64,000 bases of DNA from Clostridiaceae bacterium (GCA_018432235.1 JAHDLO010000010.1:186001-250000); one strand, 5' to 3'. Positions 17,350-26,650 are shown, counted from the stretch's first letter. Program-made: numbers and translations. The notes: a model not told the origin generated them from the sequence alone.

Positions 17350-18711
17350 TTATATAATTTTAATAAATCTCCACCATGGCAGATATAGGCCAAATACCAC
17401 CAAGAAGACTAATATCGTCATTAGCAGACCAAATTTAGCTACTATCCTGTTGGAATAATAGTTATTACCTGCACCTATCATTATTGTAACATGGTGGAAG
17501 GGCAGTATATAGTGAAGATTTACTGTAATATATGCCAGCAGCACCAACGGAATAGCCCCTAAGGTCCCTTTGGTCAGCTCTATTAGTCCGGGAACCACCA
17601 CTGAAAGAGTAGTTAATGAGCTGCCTAAAAACATATGGAGTATCATTACAACAGCTATGATTATCATAATATATAGGTTGGAAAAGCTTGATGGAAAAAC
17701 TGTCATTAATCTAGCATATAGTATATCTGCAACACCGCTGCCCTTCATTACGCTTCCGATTGAAAAGGCAGCCGTTAAAAAGATCATTAGACTGATATTG
17801 AAGCTTTTTAAATCCTTTTTCTCAAGAATGCCAAATATAAACATTGCTAATGTACCTACAAGTGCAACAATTGCAGAATTAACAGAATGGATGGACTCTG
17901 TCATCCATAGGAGAATCACTAAACCCATGATAACAATGGCGGCCTTCTCTTTGATATCCGCTGCTGCGCCCTTTTCCTCCTTGATGCTGTTTATCTTAAT
18001 GCTGCTGATATCTTCTTTGAATAGCAGCAGGAAGCCGCCCCCCATCAATAGAGTAGTAGCAATAGAAGGCAACAGCATATATTTAGCCCATTCAAGCCAC
18101 CCCAGAGATACCTCACCGAATTGCAGGGCTGCCAAATTCAAAATAATGTCACCATTTAAAAATAGCATACTGGTTGCGGTAGAAGCCATAAATATGCTAA
18201 ATAGCAGCACCGACATACCTTTCTCCCCTATTTCTCTTCCCTTAAAGAACTGTCTGTAGATGGATGCCAGCAGAATCACTCTTGAAAAGGGCTGTGGAAT
18301 CAAAAATATTAGCACCGTTCCAAATATAAAGGACATTAAAATAAGCTTATAGGGATGATTACAGTACTTATTAAGAATGGCACCGGACAATCTGTTGGCT
18401 ACATTTGAATTTACAATTCCCTGTGATAGCAAAAATGAGAAGCCTATCATATAAAAGTTTGACGACATTGGAAATCTAAATACAACATTAAATGGTGTTG
18501 AACCAAACAAAGCAAATACAACCAACAATACAATTGATGAATAGGTTTTGTTAACAACTCCGGTGGTCCACCAAATTAGGACTAAAACCAGAGCACCTAG
18601 AATAATGCTCTGGTTTAAGTTCATTCCTAGAGGTCTTAACAAAACAATCAGCAAAGGTAGTATGAAGGTATATAATTGTTTATAGCTTCTTTTAGCTACT
18701 GCTGTCTCCAT
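17350..18711 (-). CDS. DASS/SLC13-like anion permease
   Basis: A 453-residue integral membrane protein with about 11-12 hydrophobic segments spread over the whole length. Two parts resemble the SNT-type motifs of the divalent anion:Na+ symporter superfamily: MASTATSMLFLNG near residue 180 and GSSLTTLSVVVPG near residue 365. Members carry dicarboxylates, sulfate or related anions, as symport or exchange. It lies 15 bases after ptb in the same operon. Since the operon already has a TRAP importer, this permease may export the acid end product or exchange it for substrate. That direction is inference. Confidence 0.82.
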   Translation of the reverse strand: METAVAKRSYKQLYTFILPLLIVLLRPLGMNLNQSIILGALVLVLIWWTTGVVNKTYSSIVLLVVFALFGSTPFNVVFRFPMSSNFYMIGFSFLLSQGIVNSNVANRLSGAILNKYCNHPYKLILMSFIFGTVLIFLIPQPFSRVILLASIYRQFFKGREIGEKGMSVLLFSIFMASTATSMLFLNGDIILNLAALQFGEVSLGWLEWAKYMLLPSIATTLLMGGGFLLLFKEDISSIKINSIKEEKGAAADIKEKAAIVIMGLVILLWMTESIHSVNSAIVALVGTLAMFIFGILEKKDLKSFNISLMIFLTAAFSIGSVMKGSGVADILYARLMTVFPSSFSNLYIMIIIAVVMILHMFLGSSLTTLSVVVPGLIELTKGTLGAIPLVLLAYITVNLHYILPFHHVTIMIGAGNNYYSNRIVAKFGLLMTILVFLVVFGLYLPWWRFIKII

Positions 18712-18726
18712 ACCTGATACCTCACT

Positions 18727-19623
18727 TTATTTTGATATATATGCCGCAAGGGCGATTGATAGCAGCTTATTTTCTACCGTATCCGTTCTTGATGTCATAA
18801 TGATTGGCGCTGTTGTCCCCATGACAGCGGCTGCAACCCTTCTCTGAGCAAAATAAACGATGGATTTATGAAGCACATTACCCACCTGCAGGTTTGGCGC
18901 CACCAAGATATCTGCATTTCCTGCCACTTCAGCCGTTATGCCCTTATGCTTGGCTGCCTCCTCAGATACCGCATTGTCTAATGCAAAGGGGCCGTCTATA
19001 ACAGCGCCCTTTATTTGTCCCCTGTCACACATTTTACTTAGTACAGCTGCATCCACGGTGTCTCCTATTGTAGGATTTACTACCTCTAGGGCTGACAATA
19101 GCGCCACCTTTGGTTTTTTGTAGCCTAATCTTTGCGCCAAATCAATGGCATTTTCTATAATGCTCTTTTTTTCATCGAGATTAGGAGAAATATTCATGGC
19201 ACAGTCGGTTAAAAGCTGAAGTCCTTCCCCATAAAACCGCTCATATACAGAAATCTGGCTGATAAGACCCTCCTTACGAAGGCCCTTTTCCTTATTTAAT
19301 ATCGCCTTTAAAAATGTCGCGGTATGCAGATTTCCCTTCATGACAGCATTTGCCTTGCCCTCTCTGGTTAGCGCAACGGCAGCCTCTGCTGCCAGGCGAT
19401 GATCCGGCTCATCGACAAGCTCAACTGATTTTATATCCAGCCCCAGCGCTTTAGATAGCTCGATGATTTTATTTTTATCGCCGATTAGTACAAAATTAGC
19501 AAGGCCTGTTTCATTGGATTTTTTCACCAAGCTGATAATGTCATCATCCTCTGCCGCAGCCACTGCAATAGTTTTTCTATCTTCGTCCCGAGTCTTCAAA
19601 AGCTCATCTAAATTTTTAATCAT
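18727..19623 (-). CDS. ptb: Phosphate butyryltransferase
   Basis: A 298-residue phosphate acyltransferase of the Ptb/Pta family that turns butyryl- or branched acyl-CoA plus phosphate into acyl phosphate and CoA. Recognisable parts are AVAAAEDDDIISLVKK near the start, NAVMKGNLHTATFLKA, TDCAMNISPNLDEKK, PTIGDTVDAAVLSKM and ADILVAPNLQVGNVL. Length is that of Ptb and not of the longer Pta. It lies 12 bases after buk; the pair generates ATP by substrate-level phosphorylation. Together with the oxidoreductase genes upstream, branched-chain or other 2-oxoacids are likely acyl-CoA sources. Confidence 0.93.
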   Translation of the reverse strand: MIKNLDELLKTRDEDRKTIAVAAAEDDDIISLVKKSNETGLANFVLIGDKNKIIELSKALGLDIKSVELVDEPDHRLAAEAAVALTREGKANAVMKGNLHTATFLKAILNKEKGLRKEGLISQISVYERFYGEGLQLLTDCAMNISPNLDEKKSIIENAIDLAQRLGYKKPKVALLSALEVVNPTIGDTVDAAVLSKMCDRGQIKGAVIDGPFALDNAVSEEAAKHKGITAEVAGNADILVAPNLQVGNVLHKSIVYFAQRRVAAAVMGTTAPIIMTSRTDTVENKLLSIALAAYISK

Positions 19624-19635
19624 AGCAACTCTCCT

Positions 19636-20712
19636 TTACTGATATACCTTAGGCATTTCAGTGCCAGACAAATATCTCATGGCACCGGCTGCCAACGCCT
19701 CCATTTCATTTTCTCCCGGAACCATATATATCGGTGCCAAGAAGCCGACATATTCCTTTATCGTGTTCATCAGAAGCTCTGAATAAGCCAGACTGCCGGT
19801 AAAAGCGATGGCATCAAGCTCTCCCTTTAATGCTGCAGCCGCAGCGCCAATTTCCTTTGCCACCTGGTAGGCCATTGTCAGGTAGATTTCCTTAGCCATA
19901 TCATTGCCCTTCTTAATCATCTCTTCTATTTCTAATCCACTGTTGCTATTTAAATGAGCAGTTAGACCGCCCTTTCCTGTCAGCATCTTCAAGACCTCAT
20001 CTTCCTTATACCTCCCGGAATAGCACAGCTTCACCAAATCGCCTGTAGGAACTGAGCCCGCCCTCTCAGGAGAGAAGGGACCATCACCATCCAGGGCATT
20101 ATTAACGTCTATAACCCTGCCTTTTTCATGGGCACCGATTGATATGCCGCCACCCATATGGGCCACTATCATATTTACCTCCTGATAGCTTTTTCCCAGT
20201 TTTTCTGCCACCTTTCTGGCAGTCGCTTTTTGATTTAAGGCATGAAAGCTGCTTTGGCGTGTAATAAGGGGGATGCCTGTATACCTAGCATATTTGCATA
20301 ATTCGTCAGTGACCGGCGGATCTAGTGTGATGACCGGTATGCCCAACGCTTTTCCTAGATCGTAGGAGATTAATCCGCCTACATTAGTTGCATGCTTGCC
20401 GTATAAGCCGCTTTTCATGTCCTTAAGCATATCCTCATTTAAGAGGTAAATGCCGCCTTCGATTGGCTTTGTGTTCCCTCCTCTGCAGGCGATAACATCA
20501 AAGTACTTCAAATTAAAGCCGTGCTTAGCAATCTCATTGATTATAGCTGACTTCCTATAGTCGTATTGCTCCCAAATATCATTGAATGCCCTTAGGTCCT
20601 CAGTTGAATGCTTGATGGATTCACTAACAATTGCTGTCTCATTTTCAAATACCGCAATCTTTGTAGAGGTGGAACCCGGGTTAATTACTAAAATCCTATA
20701 AGTATCCTTCAA
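19636..20712 (-). CDS. buk: Butyrate kinase
   Basis: An acetokinase-family enzyme of about 358 residues that makes ATP from butyryl or branched acyl phosphate. The N-terminal NPGSTSTKIAVFENE, the middle THMGGG-type VAHMGGGISIGAH, and VIDVNNALDGDGPFSPERAG fit butyrate kinase. The start is taken as TTG at 20712, seven bases after AGGGGG; a GTG at 20733, overlapping the preceding stop codon, would add seven residues but has no ribosome site. It follows directly after the oxidoreductase beta gene, which argues for cotranscription and a shared pathway. Confidence 0.93.
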   Translation of the reverse strand: MKDTYRILVINPGSTSTKIAVFENETAIVSESIKHSTEDLRAFNDIWEQYDYRKSAIINEIAKHGFNLKYFDVIACRGGNTKPIEGGIYLLNEDMLKDMKSGLYGKHATNVGGLISYDLGKALGIPVITLDPPVTDELCKYARYTGIPLITRQSSFHALNQKATARKVAEKLGKSYQEVNMIVAHMGGGISIGAHEKGRVIDVNNALDGDGPFSPERAGSVPTGDLVKLCYSGRYKEDEVLKMLTGKGGLTAHLNSNSGLEIEEMIKKGNDMAKEIYLTMAYQVAKEIGAAAAALKGELDAIAFTGSLAYSELLMNTIKEYVGFLAPIYMVPGENEMEALAAGAMRYLSGTEMPKVYQ

Positions 20713-20732
20713 ATCAATACCCCCTTTGAACA

Positions 20733-21599
20733 CTATAGCTCCGACATAAATTTATGAAATCTGCTGACGATCTCATCCTGAACTTCAACTATTTCGTTTT
20801 CCTTCAAATGCTTGAACCTGCCCTGCAGCTTCAAATAATTGCTGATTGGCCTTAGCTCCTTTGGCTTATAGCTAATTTTTCTTACGCCCGCTTCATATTC
20901 ATATAAAATCCAGGCACCGGTATTAACGGCTTCCTTAGAAATTTCTATGCTCTTGGCTGTGTCAAATCCCCATCCCGTTGGGCAAGGGGTATGAATGTGC
21001 AATAATGCCGGACCGTCGGTGTCCTTAGCCTTTTGTACTTTTTTTCTTAAGTCAACAAGATTTGCCACCGACGCTGTTGCTGCATATGGAATATCATGGG
21101 CCTCTGCAATCTTAATTAAATCCTTCCTGCTGGTATTCTTTCCTGTGGGCGTAGTGGTGGTATTTGCTCCCAAGGGTGTAGAGCTGCTGCCCTGGATACC
21201 AGTATTCATATAGGCTTCATTGTCATAGCAAACATACACAATTTTGTCTCTTCTCTCCATTACCCCTGAAAGCGCCTGTATTCCTATATCAACCGTGGCG
21301 CCATCTCCTGCAAAGGCCAGCACTGTTGTATGCTCATTGCCTTGAATTTGTAAGCCTGCCTTTATTCCGGCGGCATATGCTGCTGTATTTTCAAGATTTC
21401 CCTGAATTCCTGCTATCTTCAGGGCTGTTTCCTTGCCAAAGCCCGAGAATAAGGCGGAGCATCCAGGCGGTATGACAATGATAGTATCCTCTCCAAGTAC
21501 ATCCAGCACGTTTCTAATAATTAATTCCAGTCCACAGCCGGCACAAGCGCTGACACCGTGGGCTACTAAGCCTTTTGAGTCTTTATAAATTTTGTACAA
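20733..21599 (-). CDS. 2-oxoacid:ferredoxin oxidoreductase, beta subunit
   Basis: The 288-residue thiamine-diphosphate subunit has SACAGCGLELIIRN with Cys residues for an iron-sulfur cluster, the ThDP/Mg motif AGDGATVDIGIQALSG, and NEAYMNTGIQGSSSTPLGA, which is close to the PorB/VorB branch. Start is TTG at 21599, six bases after AGGTGG and inside the last codons of the alpha gene (17-base overlap). It catalyses oxidative decarboxylation of a 2-oxoacid to acyl-CoA with ferredoxin reduction. Linkage to ptb-buk favours 2-oxoisovalerate or 2-oxobutyrate type substrates over pyruvate, but this cannot be read from the sequence. Confidence 0.9.
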   Translation of the reverse strand: MYKIYKDSKGLVAHGVSACAGCGLELIIRNVLDVLGEDTIIVIPPGCSALFSGFGKETALKIAGIQGNLENTAAYAAGIKAGLQIQGNEHTTVLAFAGDGATVDIGIQALSGVMERRDKIVYVCYDNEAYMNTGIQGSSSTPLGANTTTTPTGKNTSRKDLIKIAEAHDIPYAATASVANLVDLRKKVQKAKDTDGPALLHIHTPCPTGWGFDTAKSIEISKEAVNTGAWILYEYEAGVRKISYKPKELRPISNYLKLQGRFKHLKENEIVEVQDEIVSRFHKFMSEL

Positions 21600-22797
21600 G
21601 CTTATCCACCTGCCTTATATCTAAAGGATTTTCTTTTAAATCTATCCATGTTGTATTTTCAATAGGATGATTATTGTATTGCTCTAACAGCTCAGCAAAA
21701 ATTTTCTCAATTGTAGCTTCAGGTATATCTCTGCCACCAAGACCACCAATATAGCTCTTTACCTCTGTGGCAGTCCCCTTTAATGCCGATGTCGTTTCCA
21801 GCCAAACCGGACCTCCCTCTGCACCAAGACCTGCACTTCTATCCAGTACCCCCACTACTTTTTTGCCCCTTAGCGCTGTTCTCACCAGCTCATCAGGGAA
21901 GGGCCTGAAGGATACAATTTTTAATATCCCAACCTTTAAGCCTTTTGCCCTTAAGGTATTCACCACATGCTTTGCTGTACCGGACATGGAGCCAAGGGTT
22001 ACCAGCACTACCTCTGCATCCTCTGTTCTATATTCCTCCACTAGATTGAGTCTTCTGCCGAAGGTCTCATAAAATTCCGCCTGAACCCTTGGGATTATCC
22101 TTAAGGCATTGTCGAAGGCGACCTTTTGCTGATACCTCATTTCAGTAAATTCATCTGAGGAGGTCAGATCATTAATAAACATAGGGTCCTTGGGATTTAA
22201 ATGGGTGTTTTTTGCGGTGTATTTCCCTAAAAAGCTATCCACCTTGGCTTGATCCGGACATTCTACCTTTTGCATGGAATGGGATAGAAAAAATCCATCC
22301 AAACAGACCATAGCAGGCAACAATATCTCCTCGTCCTCAGCAACCCTATAGGCCATAAGCATTAGATCCAGTACATCCTGAACATTTTCTGAATAGAACT
22401 GAAGCCAGCCTGAATCTCTTTCTGCCATAGCATCCTGATGGTCACACCACAGGCTCCAGGGGGACACCAGGGCTCTGTTTACCACAGGCATGACGATAGG
22501 AACCCTACAGCCTGAAGCAACCCCCAGTACCTCATGCATTAATGCCAGACCAACTGAGGAGGTGGCAGTCGCAGCTCTAACCCCTGTCAATTGAGCCCCA
22601 ATAGCTGCTGACATTGCCGTATGCTCTGATTCAACTCTAATATATTTTGCATCGATTTGGTCATTATCCACCATCTCAGATAGCTTCTCGGCTATTGCAC
22701 TTTGAGGGGTTATGGGATATGCCGATATAACACCGACTCTGGCCAGCTGCATTCCCTCAACGGCAGCAGCATTTCCATCTAACATTTTGAATGTCAT
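21583..22797 (-). CDS. 2-oxoacid:ferredoxin oxidoreductase, alpha subunit
   Basis: The 404-residue alpha subunit carries the pyrimidine-binding ThDP domain: SAYPITPQSAIAEKLSEMV near residue 25, IRVESEHTAMSAAIGAQ with the catalytic Glu, TATSSVGLALMHEV, then a transketolase C-terminal domain with VVGVLDRSAGLGAEGGPV. It matches PorA/VorA of four-subunit enzymes of archaea and Thermotoga in length and order. The ATG overlaps the stop of the delta gene by one base, and its 3' end overlaps beta by 17 bases, indicating tight translational coupling of the complex. Confidence 0.92.
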   Translation of the reverse strand: MTFKMLDGNAAAVEGMQLARVGVISAYPITPQSAIAEKLSEMVDNDQIDAKYIRVESEHTAMSAAIGAQLTGVRAATATSSVGLALMHEVLGVASGCRVPIVMPVVNRALVSPWSLWCDHQDAMAERDSGWLQFYSENVQDVLDLMLMAYRVAEDEEILLPAMVCLDGFFLSHSMQKVECPDQAKVDSFLGKYTAKNTHLNPKDPMFINDLTSSDEFTEMRYQQKVAFDNALRIIPRVQAEFYETFGRRLNLVEEYRTEDAEVVLVTLGSMSGTAKHVVNTLRAKGLKVGILKIVSFRPFPDELVRTALRGKKVVGVLDRSAGLGAEGGPVWLETTSALKGTATEVKSYIGGLGGRDIPEATIEKIFAELLEQYNNHPIENTTWIDLKENPLDIRQVDKLVQNL

Positions 22798-23102
22798 TAT
22801 AGCTCACCTCTTTCATCAACCATTGCTATGCATTTTTTAGGACACTCATTGGCACAGATACCACAGCCCTTGCAGTAGTACCAATCGATTTCTACTGATT
22901 CCACACGATCCTTATGGACTGTAATGATATTGGGTGGACAGTTTTTTTCGCAGATACCGCATTTTATACAGGCCTCAAAATTGACCTTAGGCCTTTCAAG
23001 TCTCCAGCTACCGGTATGAATACTGTCAAATATGGTGGCTACAGGACCTAAAACCTTAGAATTCTCTAACATATTGGTAGGAGTCTCTTGCTGCTTTTGC
23101 AT
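22797..23102 (-). CDS. 2-oxoacid:ferredoxin oxidoreductase, delta (ferredoxin-like) subunit
   Basis: A protein of about 101 residues with two 4Fe-4S binding motifs, CIKCGICEKNCPPN and CKGCGICANECPKKC, carrying electrons from the ThDP site to ferredoxin. The N-terminal SWRLERPKV is typical of PorD/VorD. The ATG at 23102 has AAGGCGGG eight bases upstream; this gives a 47-base overlap with the gamma gene, unusually long. A GTG at 23111 or an ATG at 23072 (MLENSKV) are alternatives. Order gamma-delta-alpha-beta is the classical four-subunit arrangement. Confidence 0.9.
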   Translation of the reverse strand: MQKQQETPTNMLENSKVLGPVATIFDSIHTGSWRLERPKVNFEACIKCGICEKNCPPNIITVHKDRVESVEIDWYYCKGCGICANECPKKCIAMVDERGEL

Positions 23103-23610
23103 TTTTATCACCCGCCTTTACCCCAAAGTTTTCTTTTAATGCAAGCTCAATTGAATCGATATTGACAATGCCGGTTCCGGCCAGGGCCCCCAGCATGGCT
23201 CCGTTAGGTATACCCCTGCCGATATTTTGTATGGCTAGCTTTGTTGCATCCACATAAAATATCCTTCTAAATCCATAGCTGTCTCTGTATTTCTCAAGGG
23301 TGGCGGTATTATCCGTATTAATTACCAAAAGGGTATTTTCCTTTTTGCCCTTACTGACATCCACGTTTTTCTCAATAATTGTTTCATCCATAACCAGTAC
23401 GATATCGGGATCATAAACAAAGCAGTTCAACAGTATTTTTTCATCATCTATGACGATGTCCGTATATACCGGTGCCCCTCTGCGCTCATGCCCATAGGCC
23501 GGAATCGTAATTGCATATTTGCCTTCATGTATTGAAACAGCCTTTGAAAGTATTTTTGCAGCTGTAACAATACCTTGACCACCTAACCCATAAAACTTAA
23601 TTTTAATCAT
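23056..23610 (-). CDS. 2-oxoacid:ferredoxin oxidoreductase, gamma subunit
   Basis: The 184-residue gamma subunit opens with KIKFYGLGGQGIVTAAKILS, has ATIPAYG-like AITIPAYGHERRGAPVYTDI and ends GVKAGDKNAKAARDSY, all standard for the Por/Vor/Kor gamma family. It helps hold CoA and the interface of the complex. It is the first oxidoreductase gene, 37 bases after dctM, so transporter and enzyme appear to be one transcription unit. The 3' end overlaps the delta gene. Confidence 0.92.
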   Translation of the reverse strand: MIKIKFYGLGGQGIVTAAKILSKAVSIHEGKYAITIPAYGHERRGAPVYTDIVIDDEKILLNCFVYDPDIVLVMDETIIEKNVDVSKGKKENTLLVINTDNTATLEKYRDSYGFRRIFYVDATKLAIQNIGRGIPNGAMLGALAGTGIVNIDSIELALKENFGVKAGDKNAKAARDSYQYVREF

Positions 23611-23647
23611 ATTAGACCTCCTTATTTAAGTCATAAAATCCGCTACT

Positions 23648-24937
23648 TTAATTTACTAAAAACATAACGCTTTGCGGTAAGTAGGTTATGATCATCAGCG
23701 CTACAATTGCCGCCAGCATAAAGGGTAATACCTTCCTGCTGAGGACTTCGATCGGAACCTTTGATACCGTTGACGAGGTGAATAAGCAAACCCCAAAGGG
23801 TGGTGAAAGCAGTCCAATTGCCGTATTAACCGTTATGATAATGCCAAAGTGTGTCAGATTCATGCCTATTTGTGAGAGCACCGGCATCAGCAATGGCACC
23901 ATAATTATTAAAATCGCGCTGGTCTCCATAAAGGTACCGGCTACAAGTAAAATCAAATTTATTAGTAATATAATAAGAAATTTATTACTCGTTACATTTA
24001 AGAGACTGGTCACCAGCATTTGTGGTATTCTCTCATAGGTAAGCACGTAGGCAAACAGTGATGCATTTGCAATGATAAACATTATTTTTGCAGCTGTTTT
24101 TGAGGAATTTAAAAATATACGGGGTACATCGCTGAATTTCATATCCTTGTAGATAAAGATGCCAACAAATAGTGCGTATACAACAGCTACAACCGCAGAT
24201 TCTGTAGGGGTAAATATACCGCCAAAAACGCCTCCTATAAGGATAAGCGGTGTACCTAAAGCCCATAATGCTTCCTTAAATGCGACTAATCTTTCTCTGT
24301 TTTTTTCTGTCTTCGTCATACCGTCTTGTGAAACTCCTCTGTAGCCATATTTCTTACTATAATAGAAATTTACAGACATTAAGGCTAATCCAACAATTAC
24401 ACCGGCAGGAATCCCTGCCAGATATAAGTCTGCTATAGAGGTTCCCGTCAAAACACCATATATGACAAAGGTAATACTGGGAGGAATAATGACCCCAATG
24501 GGACTTGCTGAAGCAACTATAGAGGTTGCAAAGCCTTTGTCATATCCATTATTTACCATAGCCGGTATCATAATTGCTCCCATGGCAGCTGCTGTCGCCA
24601 CCCCGCTGCCTGCTATGGCAGCAAAGAACATACATCCCAGAATCGTTACTACACCCAGACCGCCTGTCATATTTCCAATAAAGGCATTTGCCAGTCTAAC
24701 AAGGCGCTTAGCTATGCCTCCTGTATTCATTAGGTCACCCGCAAGAATAAAGAAGGGTATCGCCAGTAGTGCCACAGAATTGATACCGGCAAATAATTTT
24801 TGTACTGCAATCAGCTGTTGAATTCCCCCCATAAGTATGTAAAGCAGTGAAGATGCTCCGATTGCTATAGCTATAGGCACCCCTATCAACAGCAAGACAG
24901 CGGTGGTGATGAAAAACAATGTTACTATGCTGCCCAT
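23648..24937 (-). CDS. TRAP transporter large permease (DctM type)
   Basis: A 429-residue membrane protein with about 12 hydrophobic segments and family features such as VPIAIAIGASSLLYI, GMCFF-type GCMFFAAIAGSGVATAAAMG, ASPIGVIIPPSITFVIYG and GIFTPTESAVVAVVYALF. It is the ion-coupled channel subunit of a tripartite ATP-independent periplasmic-type transporter, in Gram-positives served by a lipoprotein binding protein. Its ATG overlaps the stop of dctQ (TAATG). Substrates of the family are mostly organic acids including dicarboxylates and 2-oxoacids. Confidence 0.94.
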   Translation of the reverse strand: MGSIVTLFFITTAVLLLIGVPIAIAIGASSLLYILMGGIQQLIAVQKLFAGINSVALLAIPFFILAGDLMNTGGIAKRLVRLANAFIGNMTGGLGVVTILGCMFFAAIAGSGVATAAAMGAIMIPAMVNNGYDKGFATSIVASASPIGVIIPPSITFVIYGVLTGTSIADLYLAGIPAGVIVGLALMSVNFYYSKKYGYRGVSQDGMTKTEKNRERLVAFKEALWALGTPLILIGGVFGGIFTPTESAVVAVVYALFVGIFIYKDMKFSDVPRIFLNSSKTAAKIMFIIANASLFAYVLTYERIPQMLVTSLLNVTSNKFLIILLINLILLVAGTFMETSAILIIMVPLLMPVLSQIGMNLTHFGIIITVNTAIGLLSPPFGVCLFTSSTVSKVPIEVLSRKVLPFMLAAIVALMIITYLPQSVMFLVN

Positions 24938-25431
24938 TATTCAATCCCCTCCCCATCATTGCTATTTACAAATAAGCCAATCAGCTTCAATAGCAAATAA
25001 ATCGTCATAAGTCCTGTACATATTGGTATGATCATATAAATTTTGTCCATCGTAATCCTCATGTTAGGTGATTTTTGCTTGCTTACAATTGACAATGAGC
25101 CATAGCCTATTTTGGTTATAAGCACTGTGTAGGCCATTACGATCAGATATTGAAGGCTTTTAAGTGCCTTTTTTGCCTTTCCCTTTAGCATTTCATCTAA
25201 AACAGTGATGTTGATGTGGGCATCCTCATGTGTTAACACGACTGCTCCAAAAAAAATCATGTATATCATAAGAAATCTTGACAGCTCTTCAGTCCAGGGA
25301 AAGCCGGTTTTAAAAATATATCTTAAAACCACCTGTGCGAACATAACAACTACCATTACCCCCAAAGAAGAAATCATCAACCACTGAATGCCCCTACTCA
25401 ACTTGGATAAAACAGTTTCCATTTTATTCAA
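24937..25431 (-). CDS. TRAP transporter small permease (DctQ type)
   Basis: A small four-helix membrane protein of about 164 residues with the DctQ pattern: first helix LMISSLGVMVVVMFAQVVLR, then GFPWTEELSRFLMIYMIFFGAV near residue 50, and HEDAHINITVLDEML. The TTG at 25431 is seven bases from GGGGG and is preferred; ATG at 25422 or the in-frame ATG at 25461 are alternatives. It is encoded between the binding protein and the large permease, the usual order, and bridges them in the membrane. Confidence 0.88.
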   Translation of the reverse strand: MNKMETVLSKLSRGIQWLMISSLGVMVVVMFAQVVLRYIFKTGFPWTEELSRFLMIYMIFFGAVVLTHEDAHINITVLDEMLKGKAKKALKSLQYLIVMAYTVLITKIGYGSLSIVSKQKSPNMRITMDKIYMIIPICTGLMTIYLLLKLIGLFVNSNDGEGIE

Positions 25432-25499
25432 AGCTAAACCCCCATTCATCCAATTTACCAACCAGGATGGAGGGTGAACTCCATCCTGCTGACATCTCC

Positions 25500-26531
25500 C
25501 TATTTAGTAGCTGCAATTGCGTCTATATATTTTGCTCCGTATTCTGAAGTAAACCATTCTCTAACGGGTCCCATTTTTGCTCTTAGCGCATCCCTATCAA
25601 TGTCATTGTAGGTCATACCATCCTTTTGAAGCTTCTTTACATAATCCTCTATAATAGGAATTTGGGTTGCACTAATTTCAATACCAGCCTGCTTTCCACA
25701 GGCCTTTAGCATTTCCTGAACATCCTCAGGTAATGCCTCTAGTCTCTCCTTGCTGGCCATCAATGAAGCAAAGGCAAATATATGCTCTGTTCCGGTTAAG
25801 TATTTTTGCACCTCATAAACCCTCTCGTCGTATAGGGTTCTGTAGTCCAGCTCAACAGCCTCTATCGTTCCCTGCTGTAGGGCTGTAAAGACCTCACCCC
25901 ATGACATGGCAGTTACAGAAGCGCCAAGAGCCTGGAAGGTTTTTATGTATATTGGACTTTCTATAACCCTCATTTTCAAGCCCTTAAAATCATCTACAGT
26001 TTCAATGGGCTTCTTGGAATTTGTCGTACTCCTGAAGCCTCTGGCCAGCATACCCAGACCAACCAGATTAACATCCTCACCCTCATTTAAAAGCTCATCA
26101 CATAGATCTGAATCAATAAATTTCATTACGTGATTCCAATCATCAAACAGGAATGGATAGTCAAGAGCCATAAATTCAGGTACAAAGTTTGCTATTGGTG
26201 ATGTGGTGCTGACAGACAAATCAAGATTATTGAACTGTAAACTCTCTAGAAGCTCTCTGTCATAGCCCAGTTGCCCCGCCGGGAAGATCTCAATCTGTAC
26301 CTTACCCTTTGATTTTTCTTCAACAAGCTCTTTAAATCTAGTGGCGAACTGATGATAATTACCGGTCTCGGGATTAATATGTCCCAGCTTTAATACAATA
26401 GGCTCCTGATTGGAATCGTTTTCCGGTTGATTTGCAGAAATATCCCCCGGATCATTTTTGCTGCAGCCGAGTGAAAAAACCATCAATAAAACCATAAGTA
26501 AGCTGATTACTACTCTACCTTTTCTTTTCAA
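25500..26531 (-). CDS. TRAP transporter solute-binding lipoprotein (DctP family)
   Basis: The 343-residue protein has a lipoprotein signal with lipobox SLGC (Cys near residue 23), a short Ser/Asn/Asp-rich linker and a DctP domain beginning IVLKLGHINPETGNYHQFA. The selectivity region is GLKMRVIESPIYIKTFQALG with the conserved Arg that binds a carboxylate, followed by SWGEVFTALQQGTIEAVE. It is anchored to the outer face of the membrane. It is the first gene of the operon that continues with the 2-oxoacid oxidoreductase, buk and ptb, so its ligand is probably an organic acid that feeds that enzyme. Confidence 0.93.
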   Translation of the reverse strand: MKRKGRVVISLLMVLLMVFSLGCSKNDPGDISANQPENDSNQEPIVLKLGHINPETGNYHQFATRFKELVEEKSKGKVQIEIFPAGQLGYDRELLESLQFNNLDLSVSTTSPIANFVPEFMALDYPFLFDDWNHVMKFIDSDLCDELLNEGEDVNLVGLGMLARGFRSTTNSKKPIETVDDFKGLKMRVIESPIYIKTFQALGASVTAMSWGEVFTALQQGTIEAVELDYRTLYDERVYEVQKYLTGTEHIFAFASLMASKERLEALPEDVQEMLKACGKQAGIEISATQIPIIEDYVKKLQKDGMTYNDIDRDALRAKMGPVREWFTSEYGAKYIDAIAATK

Positions 26532-26610
26532 AATATTTACCCCCTAAACATTTTAAAATATAGTACTTGCTTTACTTCTAAGCAAACCCCTTGCTCCCCT
26601 CCCTTCGTGC

Positions 26611-26636
26611 GTTTCTGTATGCGAAACACTGTTTCT
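26611..26636. promoter_or_regulatory. IclR-type operator before the TRAP-oxidoreductase operon
   Basis: GTTTC at 26611, GAAAC-ACT-GTTTC at 26623-26635: the same half-site spacing as the double operators at 7104 and 8141. It lies about 15 bases downstream of the -10 box, a position suited to repression. Confidence 0.55.
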
Positions 26637-26650
26637 TATTTCTTACTCTC

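Noticed and set aside
17570..18259. 229-codon plus-strand frame within the DASS permease gene
   Set aside because: Antisense shadow of a membrane protein gene; no ribosome site or family features.
21767..22072. Plus-strand frames opposite the oxidoreductase and TRAP genes
   Set aside because: Shadow frames; the minus strand carries conserved overlapping subunit genes.
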